Shown one piece after another: positions 1 through 7,036 of a DNA stretch of 18,534 nucleotides. This DNA is from Desulfovibrio sp. OttesenSCG-928-G15. Its GTDB lineage: Bacteria; Desulfobacterota; Desulfovibrionia; Desulfovibrionales; Desulfovibrionaceae. The position numbers and the translations under genes were made by a program. The stretch spans positions 1 to 18,534 of the forward strand of contig JAJDIC010000040.1 of NCBI GenBank assembly GCA_030266525.1. The letters are read 5' to 3'. Position 1 is the stretch's first letter. Every line of letters starts with the position of its first letter. A model generated the notes under the pieces. It worked only from the letters and a program-made list of their open reading frames with translations. It was not told the DNA's origin and searched no databases.

Positions 1-1
1 C

Positions 2-703
2 CATTGGTTTATTGAACTCGCAGGACGTATGCTGTTGCTGCCGGACTGGAAAAGTAAAGTCATCTACACGGACCTGCGTTACCCCTTCCAGCGCGAATTC
101 TTTGCCATGCAGGGAGTCACCCCGGAGCGCCTTATAAGCATGGATTGGTACAGCCTCTATCAATTCAAGAGCCTCAGTGTACCGTTCTGGCCTCACTATT
201 CCCCGGCGCCGCACAGCTACCGGGCTTTGCAGGAAATGGCGGGCTTGCCCGCTGTCAGCGAAGCCGAAAAGCGCATGCCAAAGCACATTTACTTTAGCCG
301 GGGCGACATCAAAGGGCGTCGGGACGTTGAGAACGAACGAGAAATACAGGCCGTTCTGGATGCCTACGGCTTTACCGGCCTGCATTGCTCCTCATATAGC
401 CTGCAAGACCAGATACGCCTGGCGCGCAATGCCGAATGCATTGTTTTCCCCCACGGAGCGGCCGGCCTGAATCTGGTTTTCGCCCGACCGGGTACCGTGT
501 GTGTAGAGCTTATGCCGCCCGGTAAGGTGCGCGACAACAACTATCTCAACATTTGCCAGGGCATCGGCCACCACTATTACAGGATTGTCGGAACGAATGA
601 CGAAGCCGCTTCCGAGCAGGCGAATTTCCATATACCCCCGGACCTTCTGGAACGCACCCTCGCCCATATTTTGGGTTCTCCGGCAAAGAAGGTGTCGCAG
701 TAA
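2..703 (+). CDS. Glycosyltransferase family 61 (DUF563-like) protein, 3' part
   Basis: The frame is open from the first complete codon at position 2 to the TAA at 701-703, with no stop upstream of the first ATG at 29. The gene therefore almost certainly begins outside the window, and about 233 residues are visible. The C-terminal half has the pattern I associate with GT61/DUF563 glycosyltransferases: an IYFSRGD-like strand followed by an RRDVENE segment, and then an HGAAGLNLVFA motif leading into PGTVCVEL. Family members transfer sugars (xylose, GlcNAc and others) onto glycans. In bacteria they are often linked to surface polysaccharide clusters. No membrane segment or signal peptide is visible in this part. 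It points towards a minus-strand tRNA and is not part of the chemotaxis operon. A repeat of family C starts 12 bp after the stop codon. Family assignment is fairly confident; acceptor and donor sugar cannot be told. Confidence 0.75.
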   Translation, partial: HWFIELAGRMLLLPDWKSKVIYTDLRYPFQREFFAMQGVTPERLISMDWYSLYQFKSLSVPFWPHYSPAPHSYRALQEMAGLPAVSEAEKRMPKHIYFSRGDIKGRRDVENEREIQAVLDAYGFTGLHCSSYSLQDQIRLARNAECIVFPHGAAGLNLVFARPGTVCVELMPPGKVRDNNYLNICQGIGHHYYRIVGTNDEAASEQANFHIPPDLLERTLAHILGSPAKKVSQ

Positions 704-714
704 ACGCCCTGGAG

Positions 715-744
715 CTAGAGCAGAGCAACGTTGAGATTTGCCGT
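715..744 (+). repeat. Family C repeat, truncated copy 1
   Basis: By eye, 26 of 30 bases match the start of the copy at 12260-12289. It starts with CTAGAGC and runs to GAGATTTGCCG. The right palindromic arm present in the other two copies (a GCGGCAA-type half) is missing here, so this looks like a left-half remnant. It lies in the spacer between the glycosyltransferase and the tRNA terminator. Confidence 0.55.
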
Positions 745-784
745 TTATCATGCGCACCGGAACAGAAAATTTTACTGCCCGGAC

Positions 785-819
785 AAAAAAGGGACTTGCG
801 ATTTTTGTCGCAAGTCCCT
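785..819 (-). terminator. Intrinsic terminator of tRNA-Pro
   Basis: Read on the minus strand, a 12-bp perfect stem (arms at 808-819 and 790-801) with a 6-nt loop at 802-807 is followed at once by a run of T (plus-strand A at 785-790). The stem contains AGGGACTTGCGA. It lies about 9 bp beyond the CCA end of the tRNA. The T tract exists only on the minus side, so the terminator is directional and belongs to the tRNA. Confidence 0.9.
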
Positions 820-827
820 GATAATTC

Positions 828-905
828 TGGTCGGGATGAGAGGATTCGAACCTCCGGCCTCAGCGTCCCGAACGCTGCGCTCTAGCCAGGCTGAGCCACA
901 TCCCG
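828..905 (-). tRNA. tRNA-Pro (anticodon CGG)
   Basis: The reverse complement folds as a full cloverleaf of 78 nt. It has a 7-bp acceptor stem CGGGATG/CATCCCG, a D arm with GCTC/GAGC, and an anticodon arm CAGCG-TTCGGGA-CGCTG that places CGG at the anticodon. The T arm is GGAGG-TTCGAAT-CCTCT, followed by discriminator A and an encoded CCA (plus-strand TGG at 828-830). CGG decodes proline CCG codons. It is a monocistronic unit with its own promoter upstream and terminator downstream, divergent from cheB. Confidence 0.95.
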
Positions 906-918
906 ATGTGCAGGGAGA

Positions 919-947
919 TTTATAAGGCAAGCGCGATAATCTTGCAA
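919..947 (-). promoter_or_regulatory. Promoter of tRNA-Pro
   Basis: On the minus strand a -35 box TTGCAA (942-947) and a -10 box TATAAA (919-924) are separated by exactly 17 bp. The predicted start falls around 912, a few bases before the tRNA 5' end at 905. Matches to the sigma-70 consensus are 4/6 and 5/6. Confidence 0.6.
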
Positions 948-1303
948 GCAAAAAGCGTTTGTAAAAGAAACAGGGATAATGATAAAGGCAATTTCGCACA
1001 GCGCATTGCTTTTCGGCCATGCTTGGCGTATATTTCCAAAGAACCGTCGTTGGAATTTTGTGAAAAACATGCGCCTTTACCCTCTTATGGTAAATGAAAC
1101 GTTGTGCCTTTAACGTTTTAATGCCATATTGGCAAAGCAGCGGTATTTTTGTATTCTTACAGTCAGCGGCATGCGTTTTTTCATGCTGAAACCGCCTTTC
1201 GTATTCCCGGTTTTCTTGGCGATGGGCACAGGCTGTTACATTTTGCTTTTCAAAAACAACTCCGGCAAGGGTTTTTATCCGGCGTCTGTTCAAGGAGATA
1301 CGC
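948..1303. other. Divergent intergenic region between tRNA-Pro and cheB
   Basis: No gene is supported in this 356-bp stretch. It is AT-richer than the genes around it. It holds the candidate cheB promoter at 1129-1157 and a leader of about 140 nt. The leader contains a stem-loop with GCATG/CATGC arms at 1169-1173 and 1182-1186 around a T-rich loop, flanked by GCGG/CCGC. A small hairpin TGCCA-TAT-TGGCA at 1122-1134 overlaps the -35 box and could be an operator half-site pair. That last point is inference only. Confidence 0.5.
1129..1157 (+). promoter_or_regulatory. Candidate sigma-70 promoter of cheB
   Basis: TTGGCA at 1129-1134 (5/6 to consensus) and TATTCT at 1152-1157 (4/6) are spaced 17 bp apart, about 145 bp upstream of the cheB start. 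It lies in an AT-rich stretch. No convincing sigma-54 (GG-N10-GC) or sigma-28 motif was found nearer the gene. Confidence 0.4.
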
Positions 1304-2512
1304 GTGCTCAAGGTACTTGTTGTTGATGACTCCGCTTTTGTCAGGCGCTCCCTGATTAGAATTATCGAGGCAAACCAGGATATCAAGGTTGTGGCTTCTG
1401 CCTCCAATGGGGAAGAGGCCATCGCCCGGACGAAAGAATTTGACCCCGACGTCATCACCATGGATGTTGAGATGCCCCGAATGAACGGGCTTGTCGCCGT
1501 CGAGCGCATCATGAAGGAAGCGCCCTGCCCGATTATCATGGTCAGCTCGCTTACCAGCGAAGGCGCTGATATTACCTTGCGCGCGCTTGAACTGGGCGCT
1601 CTGGACTTTATGCCCAAGCTCAATTCCAGCTCCCTGCCGGATATGCAACGCCTTGAGGCGGAGCTTGGAACGCGCATCAGGGCTCTTGCCAGGCGCAAGG
1701 CCTTTATGCGCCTGAAATTTAACCGGGGTAAAGATTCCGCCCCGCCTCCGCGTCCCGGCATGCCCGCGCGTCCGGCTTCGCCTTCTTCTTTGGGTCAGGC
1801 TGCGGGCGCGGCGCGTCCGGCTACCGCCCGGCCCGGGGCTGCCCCTGTGCCCGGCTCTGCACCGCATACGGCTTCGTTGATTGAGCGCGCAACCGCTGCG
1901 GTTCGCCCGCCTGGCTACCCCTTGGGCATCAGGCCTTTTGAAGCTGTCGCCATCGGTGTGTCTACCGGCGGCCCGCCTGCCGTGCAAAAAGTGTTGTCCC
2001 AGCTTCCGGCCAGTTTTCCCGTGCCAGTGCTTATTGCCCAGCACATGCCCGCCGCCTTTACCGGGCCCTTTGCCGCCCGCCTTGACGCGCAATGTGCCAT
2101 CCATGTCAAAGAGGCAGAACCTATTGAGCGGGCCAAAAACGGCACCGTGTACATCTGCCCGGGGGGCAAGCATATTCGCCTTGAAAACCGTGGCGGCACA
2201 CTGACAATAGTCGTCACCGACGACCCGAAGGATGCGCTGTACAAGCCTTCCGCGAACGTTCTTATGGAAACCGTCGGCACGGCCCTTGGCAAAAAGGCCT
2301 TGTGCGTCATGCTTACGGGAATGGGCAATGACGGCTTTGAAGGAACCAAGGTACTCAAGGCCAAGGGCGGTTGGGCCATTGCGCAGGACGAAGCTTCCTG
2401 CATAGTATACGGCATGCCCAAAGCCATTATTGACGCCAACCTTGCTGATGAAATTGTCAGCATTGATGATGTGGCCAAGGCGATTAAAGACCATTTTACC
2501 GGTCTGAACTAG
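1304..2512 (+). CDS. cheB: CheB, protein-glutamate methylesterase / response regulator
   Basis: CheB removes methyl groups from receptor glutamates (and deamidates glutamines) when phosphorylated by CheA, giving adaptation. The 402-residue protein has an N-terminal receiver domain with acidic pair D8-D9, phospho-acceptor D54 in the MDVEMPRMNG stretch, and K at MPK. A Pro/Ala-rich linker of about 60 residues follows (roughly 142-205). The C-terminal esterase domain carries the catalytic triad S220 (GVSTGG), H247 (AQHMP) and D343 (GMGNDG); the spacing between these three is close to that of enteric CheB. The start is GTG, supported by AAGGAGA six bases upstream. It is the first gene of the chemosensory locus but is separated from the rest by about 540 bp of hairpin-rich DNA, so it may be expressed separately. 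The linker is longer and more proline-rich than in enteric CheB. Confidence 0.96.
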   Translation: MLKVLVVDDSAFVRRSLIRIIEANQDIKVVASASNGEEAIARTKEFDPDVITMDVEMPRMNGLVAVERIMKEAPCPIIMVSSLTSEGADITLRALELGALDFMPKLNSSSLPDMQRLEAELGTRIRALARRKAFMRLKFNRGKDSAPPPRPGMPARPASPSSLGQAAGAARPATARPGAAPVPGSAPHTASLIERATAAVRPPGYPLGIRPFEAVAIGVSTGGPPAVQKVLSQLPASFPVPVLIAQHMPAAFTGPFAARLDAQCAIHVKEAEPIERAKNGTVYICPGGKHIRLENRGGTLTIVVTDDPKDALYKPSANVLMETVGTALGKKALCVMLTGMGNDGFEGTKVLKAKGGWAIAQDEASCIVYGMPKAIIDANLADEIVSIDDVAKAIKDHFTGLN

Positions 2513-2622
2513 TGATATGTCAGAAGATCGCAAAGCAAAAAACGCAGTTTCCGCTTTGCTCGCACCGCCAGCGGCGGCGCACACCCCCTTCGGGGTTGCG
2601 ACGATTGTCGCTTGACGTGACG

Positions 2623-2667
2623 CTAGGGCAAATTATCTTTGGGATTTGCCGCTTGGCGGCAAACTCA
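2623..2667 (+). repeat. Family C palindromic repeat, copy 2
   Basis: The first 30 bases match the copy at 12260 in 24 of 30 positions, starting with CTAG and ending GATTTGCCGC. The right arm CGGCAAACTC follows after a very short loop, giving a 7-bp stem TTTGCCG/CGGCAAA (2645-2651 and 2657-2663). An alternative pairing GGCAAAT (2627-2633) with ATTTGCC (2644-2650) excludes the first, so two mutually exclusive hairpins are possible. Confidence 0.55.
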
Positions 2668-2670
2668 AGA

Positions 2671-2730
2671 CAAGGATTTGAGGACAAATCCTTGTAGAGT
2701 ATGTATGCATTTTCAATGATATATATGCTC
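2671..2730 (+). repeat. Double-hairpin module E, copy 1
   Basis: Hairpin 1 (2671-2694) is CAAGGATTTG-AGGA-CAAATCCTTG, a perfect 10-bp stem. Two bases later hairpin 2 pairs GAGTATGTAT (2697-2706) with ATATATGCTC (2721-2730), 10 bp with two G-U wobbles. Copy 2 at 2812-2860 keeps the same two-stem architecture. Confidence 0.65.
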
Positions 2731-2811
2731 TGGAACAAGTAACGCTTCAAATAGTAGCGGGGCAGCCCGTCGCCTGACGGCGAATAAGGATTATCTGCGG
2801 CTATTGGGCGG

Positions 2812-2860
2812 CAAGGATTTGATGGCAAATCCTTGTGAGCATTTCAAGTGTGAAATGCTC
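2812..2860 (+). repeat. Double-hairpin module E, copy 2
   Basis: Hairpin 1 (2812-2835) is CAAGGATTTG-ATGG-CAAATCCTTG, with arms identical to copy 1 and a different loop. One base later hairpin 2 (2837-2860) is GAGCATTTCA-AGTG-TGAAATGCTC, a perfect 10-bp stem. The second stem starts GAG and ends CTC in both copies, but its interior sequence differs while pairing is retained. Confidence 0.65.
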
Positions 2861-3056
2861 TCAAATGCAGACAAAGCGGGAATCGGCGGGGTTCTGGGGA
2901 AATCGGCTGGAAATGTCTCTGGCCTGGCCTTGCCGCAACCGGACAGCATCCGGCTTTTGAAAAGTATTACACGAAGCATTCAGGCTGCTTGCCGGATGTG
3001 CCGTTGCCCGCACTGGGGACTCTGCATTCACAAGCGTAATCACCATGGAGCATTTC

Positions 3057-4985
3057 ATGTCTGAACACGATCATATTCTCGCCCTTCTTGATGACAGTGA
3101 CCCGGAGCGCATTCGCGAAGGCGCCCAACTGGCGGGTGAAAGCAAACTCACTGATGCCATTCCGGGCCTTGTTCGCAATATAACCAGCAGCAATATCGGC
3201 GTTCAGGAAGCTGTGGACCGGGCTCTCAGAAAAATAGGCGGCCCCGAGGTTGTCCATGCCGTTATTCCGCTCCTGCGATCGGACGAAGCCCCGGCACGCA
3301 ACCTGGCTATGGACCTGCTCCGTGAGCTTGGCGGCTCTGCGCTGACCGCGTTGGCGGAGCTATTGCGCGACAACGACCCTGACGTGCGCATATTTGCCTC
3401 GGATATTCTGGGTTCCACCGGAAGCGCCGTGGCCGTACCCTACCTGTGCCACGCGCTTCTTAACGACCCGGAAGTCAACGTTCGTTACCAGGCGGCTGTC
3501 AGCCTTGGGCAACTGGCCTTCCCGGAGTCTGCCGCCTGTCTGAACAGCGCGCTGGAAGATGAAGAGTGGGTACAGTTTTCCGCCATTGAAGCCCTGACCA
3601 AGGTGCGTGACGCAGCATCCGTCGGGGCACTTATGAAGGCGCTCAGCAAAGCTTCCGAACTTGTTGCCTCTATCATTGTGGACGCCATCGGCGAAATGGG
3701 CGACATCAAGGCCGTTCCCCTCTTGCTGAAACGGCTGGAGTCTTCCCCCACCCCGCTTGGAAACAAAATCGTGCGCGCGGTGCTCAACATTATGGGCGAG
3801 CGTTCGCTGAGCCTTCTGGGCACCAAGGAATGCGACAGACTTCGCGGCTATCTGCCCTCGGCCCTGAAAGACGAAGACACAGATATTCAGGATGCCGCCG
3901 TCAAGGGCTTTGCCGTACTTGGCGGTCATGGAGCCACAACCTATATTCTGGAACATCTGGGCAACCTTGATGCGGAAACGGCTTCCGACAGGATTGCGCT
4001 TGCGGTTGACGCCCTTTCCGCTCTTGGGCACACCACGGAGCTGGATTACGCCCTTGAGCACGGCGACGACTTTACCACCCAAGTCGCCATGGAAGTGTTG
4101 CTCCGTGTTGACGAGGACCGCGCCATTCCGCAGCTTGTCGGCGTGTTCTGGAACAAGGGCCGCGACTTGCAGCGCAGCATTATATTTGAGCTGGCGGGCA
4201 TAGCCGGCAACGAACACCAGGACTTCTTCCTGAATGTTCTGGAAAAACACAAAGACGGCACCGTGCTTCGCGGTGCGCTACTCTTCCTCGGTCAAAAGGG
4301 CGACCCGGCGGTTGTGCTGGAAAAAATCCTGCCTTTCCTTGACCACCCCTACAATGATGTCAAGGAATCTGCACTGGAAGCCTGCATCGCCCTGCATACC
4401 CCCGAAGTGGAAGCCTATTTCAAGGGCCTCACCCAAAGTGAAGACCCGATGCAACGCATGATCGGCACATACGGCCTGGGCTTTTTTGATATCGAAAGCT
4501 CGGCAGACACGCTCAAAGCAGCCTTGTCTGACGAATCTGCAGACGTGCGCAAGGTGGCGGTGGAATCTTTCGGTCGCGCCTGCCCGATGAAAGACGAATA
4601 CCTTGAACTCATCGAAAAGAAGCTGGACGACGAAAACAGGGAAGTGCGCATGGCCGTGTTTGATACGCTTGGCCTGTGCTCCAACGACCGTTTCGGCAAG
4701 TGCCTGATCATGGGACTCGATGACCCCGACCCCTGGGTCAAGGTACGCTGCGCCGAAGCGCTTGGCGAAAATCAAATCAAGGAAGCGGTTGAGCCGCTTA
4801 TCAATATGTTGAGCAGCGACAATACCCTTGTCGTTCTCAAGTCAACAGCCGCTCTCGGCATGATTGGCGGTGAAGTCGCATTCCGGGCGCTTATGCCCCT
4901 TCTGGATCACCCGGACCCGGACATAAACGAAGCAGCGGAAGACGCCATTAACGCCGTTCACCGGATGGCAGAGGAGGAGGAATAG
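3057..4985 (+). CDS. HEAT-repeat protein encoded in the chemosensory operon
   Basis: This 642-residue soluble protein is built almost entirely of HEAT / PBS-lyase-like repeats of about 30 residues. At least a dozen are visible, each with a DxxxxVR..A...LG type core, for example DPDVRIFASDILG, DPEVNVRYQAAVSLG, DESADVRKVAVESFG and DPDPWVKVRCAEALG. Such alpha-solenoids are usually protein-interaction scaffolds; no catalytic motif, signal peptide or membrane segment is seen. The tail is acidic (EEEE). I chose ATG 3057 because GGAG sits six bases before it; the in-frame ATG at 3045 has no RBS. The stop lies 4 bp before cheR, so the two are almost certainly co-translated. The context suggests a scaffold or adaptor for chemotaxis proteins or for assembly of the array. 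Phycobilin lyase activity is not suggested by this context. Precise partner unknown. Confidence 0.88.
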   Translation: MSEHDHILALLDDSDPERIREGAQLAGESKLTDAIPGLVRNITSSNIGVQEAVDRALRKIGGPEVVHAVIPLLRSDEAPARNLAMDLLRELGGSALTALAELLRDNDPDVRIFASDILGSTGSAVAVPYLCHALLNDPEVNVRYQAAVSLGQLAFPESAACLNSALEDEEWVQFSAIEALTKVRDAASVGALMKALSKASELVASIIVDAIGEMGDIKAVPLLLKRLESSPTPLGNKIVRAVLNIMGERSLSLLGTKECDRLRGYLPSALKDEDTDIQDAAVKGFAVLGGHGATTYILEHLGNLDAETASDRIALAVDALSALGHTTELDYALEHGDDFTTQVAMEVLLRVDEDRAIPQLVGVFWNKGRDLQRSIIFELAGIAGNEHQDFFLNVLEKHKDGTVLRGALLFLGQKGDPAVVLEKILPFLDHPYNDVKESALEACIALHTPEVEAYFKGLTQSEDPMQRMIGTYGLGFFDIESSADTLKAALSDESADVRKVAVESFGRACPMKDEYLELIEKKLDDENREVRMAVFDTLGLCSNDRFGKCLIMGLDDPDPWVKVRCAEALGENQIKEAVEPLINMLSSDNTLVVLKSTAALGMIGGEVAFRALMPLLDHPDPDINEAAEDAINAVHRMAEEEE

Positions 4986-4989
4986 AAGT

Positions 4990-6228
4990 ATGGCTCTTTT
5001 TCCCAACAAGCCAGGTTCCTTTTCCACCGGCGCGGGTACAACGCCCGGCTCTACTACCGGCACAACGGGCGGCACAACGGGCGGTTTTTCGTCCGGCGTA
5101 ACGGGTGGGGCTACCGGGGCATTTTCTTCCGGCACGACAGGTGGGTTTTCCTCCGGCACCACCGGTGGAACAACGGGCGGCTTTACATCGGGCCGCACTA
5201 CCCCGCCGCCGGTCACGCCGCGTCCGGCTTTTGGCACAACGCCAAGGCCCGCAACGCCCGGTACAACGCCCGGCACAACCCCCGGCGCAATGAGCGTTGC
5301 GGAAAGAATGAGTGCGCTTGCCGCAAGGCCCTCCCCGACAGCGGGGGCAGGCGCTGGTTCTGCCAAGCCCCCGGCTACTGTGTCGCGTTCTGTCAAGGTT
5401 TCCAATGACGAGTTTACCCAACTGCGTGACTTTATTTATGAGCAAAGCGGCATCTACATTGCCGAAACGCGCAAATACCTCGTGGAAAACAGGCTCACCA
5501 ACCGCCTGAAAGAGCTGAACCTTAAAAACTTTGGTGAATACTATTATTACCTGCGCTTTGACGCCAACCGCAGAAGCGAATTGCCCAAGCTTTTTGAAGT
5601 TATCACCACAAACGAAACGAGCTTTTACCGCAACCCGCCCCAGCTCAAGGTGTTTCAGGAAAAAGTGCTCACGGCGGAACTGGACAAACTGCGCAGGGCC
5701 AATACCAAAAAACTGCGTATCTGGTCAGCCGGTTGTTCCACAGGTGAAGAACCCTACACCCTGGCAATGATTCTGTATGAGGTACTCGGCACGGAGCTTC
5801 CCACCTGGGACATAAAAATCACGGCAAACGATCTTTCTGAAGCAGTTCTCGCAACTGCGCGAAAAGGGGTGTATACTGAATATGCATTGCGTACGACGCC
5901 GCCCGATATCATTGCCAAGTACTTTAAAAAGGACGGCTCCTCCTACCTGGTTGACCCCAAATTGAAAAACCTGATTTCCTTCGGGCCCATCAACTTGAGC
6001 GACAAGGCCATGCTTCGCCGGGTAGAGCGTTCACAAATCGTTTTCTGCCGTAATGTTATTATCTACTTTGACGATGAAATGAAAAGCCAGGTTATTGAGT
6101 CGTTTTACGACAATCTTGTGCCCGGCGGGTGCCTGCTCATAGGGCATTCCGAATCTTTGCACAGCATTTCGCGTGCGTTCAAACCCGAGCACAATGTCGG
6201 AACAATCGTGTACAGGAAAGAAGCTTAA
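4990..6228 (+). CDS. cheR: CheR, chemoreceptor glutamate methyltransferase with long low-complexity N-terminus
   Basis: CheR transfers methyl groups from S-adenosylmethionine to receptor glutamates. Residues from about 138 to 412 form a complete CheR: the helical N-terminal domain (DEFTQLRDFIYEQSGIYI), the NETSFYRN motif at 208-215, the SAM-binding motif WSAGCSTGEEPY around 245-256, and the FCRNVIIYFD motif near the C-terminus. The first 137 residues are unusual. They hold Gly/Thr/Ser repeats of the TTGGFSSG type (roughly 15-68), then a Pro/Thr-rich stretch, and have no counterpart in standard CheR of about 280 residues. The C-terminus has no pentapeptide-binding or TPR extension. ATG 4990 follows GAGGAGG near the end of the HEAT gene. 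The ParA-like gene starts 4 bp after the TAA. Confidence 0.95.
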   Translation: MALFPNKPGSFSTGAGTTPGSTTGTTGGTTGGFSSGVTGGATGAFSSGTTGGFSSGTTGGTTGGFTSGRTTPPPVTPRPAFGTTPRPATPGTTPGTTPGAMSVAERMSALAARPSPTAGAGAGSAKPPATVSRSVKVSNDEFTQLRDFIYEQSGIYIAETRKYLVENRLTNRLKELNLKNFGEYYYYLRFDANRRSELPKLFEVITTNETSFYRNPPQLKVFQEKVLTAELDKLRRANTKKLRIWSAGCSTGEEPYTLAMILYEVLGTELPTWDIKITANDLSEAVLATARKGVYTEYALRTTPPDIIAKYFKKDGSSYLVDPKLKNLISFGPINLSDKAMLRRVERSQIVFCRNVIIYFDDEMKSQVIESFYDNLVPGGCLLIGHSESLHSISRAFKPEHNVGTIVYRKEA

Positions 6229-6232
6229 GGAA

Positions 6233-7036
6233 ATGAGCGCGCAAACGATAGCGCCGAACAGGCCGAGGGCTAAAATTATTGCCGTGGCCAATCAAAAGGG
6301 TGGCGTAGGTAAAACTACCACAGCCGTCACCCTTGCTGCGGCCCTTTCCAGACTTGGAAAGCGTGTTTTGGTAATGGATCTTGATCCGCATGCCTGCGCA
6401 TCTGTCCATTTGCGATATTACCCGGATGAAATTTCCGGCTCGGTAAACGACATTTTCATGGAGCATTCCGGCGATATGGATGCTCTTTGGGACTCCATAC
6501 GCCAGCACCACGCGGTGCAGGAGTTTGATGTGGTTCCGGCCAATATCCGGCTGGCCGAACTTGAAGTGGACCTTCGCAACCGTAAGGGCAAAGGGGCCAT
6601 ACTGCAACAGGCCCTGGAGCATATACGCGGCGAATATGACTTTATCGTGCTGGATTGTCCGCCCCACGTGGGTATTTTGCTGGTCAATGCGCTTGTGGCT
6701 TCTGACCTTCTGGTAATACCCATACAGACGGACTTCCTGGCCTTGCACGGGCTCAAGCTTCTTTTTGACACCATCAAGGTGCTCAACAAGGTATTGCCAA
6801 GGCCCATATGCTACCGGGTGTTGCCCACCCTGTATGACCGGCGGGCCAGGGCTTGTGCCAGAGTGCTTGAATTGCTGGCCCTTAAAATGAAAGACAGCAT
6901 GTTTACCACGGTTATCGGCATGGATACCCGGTTTCGCGAAGCCAGCGCGCAAGGCAGGGTTATTTACGAAATCTCCCCGGACAGTCGGGGCGCTCGCGAA
7001 TACGGCGAACTTGCAAAAGAGATATTGGCCCTATGA
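6233..7036 (+). CDS. ParA/MinD-type ATPase of the chemosensory operon (ParC-like)
   Basis: This is a 267-residue P-loop ATPase of the ParA/Soj group. It has the deviant Walker A KGGVGKTTT with signature Lys22 and catalytic Lys27, a Walker A' strand VLVMDLDPHA (D49, D51), and Walker B-like VLDCPPHVG (D141). There is no N-terminal DNA-binding HTH, as in small ParAs. Within che operons, ParA homologues such as Vibrio ParC and Rhodobacter PpfA place chemosensory arrays in the cell, and this one lies between cheR and cheW. The start is uncertain. ATG 6233 has AAGG close upstream with short spacing. ATG 6194 and GTG 6173 in the same frame would overlap cheR. The TGA overlaps the cheW ATG (ATGA), indicating coupling. 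A plasmid-type partition role is unlikely, as no parB follows. Confidence 0.9.
   Translation: MSAQTIAPNRPRAKIIAVANQKGGVGKTTTAVTLAAALSRLGKRVLVMDLDPHACASVHLRYYPDEISGSVNDIFMEHSGDMDALWDSIRQHHAVQEFDVVPANIRLAELEVDLRNRKGKGAILQQALEHIRGEYDFIVLDCPPHVGILLVNALVASDLLVIPIQTDFLALHGLKLLFDTIKVLNKVLPRPICYRVLPTLYDRRARACARVLELLALKMKDSMFTTVIGMDTRFREASAQGRVIYEISPDSRGAREYGELAKEILAL

Larger units (their letters stand above)
2513..3056. other. Hairpin-dense intergenic region upstream of the HEAT-cheR operon
   Basis: No protein-coding gene is supported in these 544 bp; the short open frames here have no RBS or recognisable product. Instead there is a chain of small perfect hairpins: CCGCC-AGC-GGCGG (2565-2577), ACCCC-CTTC-GGGGT (2583-2596), GCGAC-GATT-GTCGC (2598-2611), a family C repeat (2623-2667), two copies of double-hairpin module E (2671-2730 and 2812-2860), TCGCC-TGAC-GGCGA (2770-2783) and CCGGA-CAGCA-TCCGG (2939-2953). 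No U-rich terminator follows cheB, and no strong sigma-70 promoter was seen before the HEAT gene. Confidence 0.7.

Noticed and set aside
731..925. 64-codon plus-strand ORF containing GMRGFEPPASASRT
   Set aside because: This is the familiar false translation across the antisense of a tRNA gene; the DNA is the terminator and tRNA-Pro.
1215..1250. Possible sigma-54 promoter before cheB around GGGCACAGG
   Set aside because: The distal TTGC element is shifted and reads TTAC; GG-N10-GC spacing is not met.
772..1761. 329-codon minus-strand ORF
   Set aside because: It runs through the tRNA, its terminator, the cheB promoter and the start of cheB; no coherent domain, and a shadow of better-supported features.
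1250..2584. 444-codon minus-strand ORF opposite cheB
   Set aside because: Antisense shadow of cheB in GC-rich sequence; composition is Arg/Gly/His-rich with no domain.
2512..2860. CRISPR-like array because of the repeated hairpins
   Set aside because: Only two module copies, unequal spacing and no uniform spacers or cas genes.
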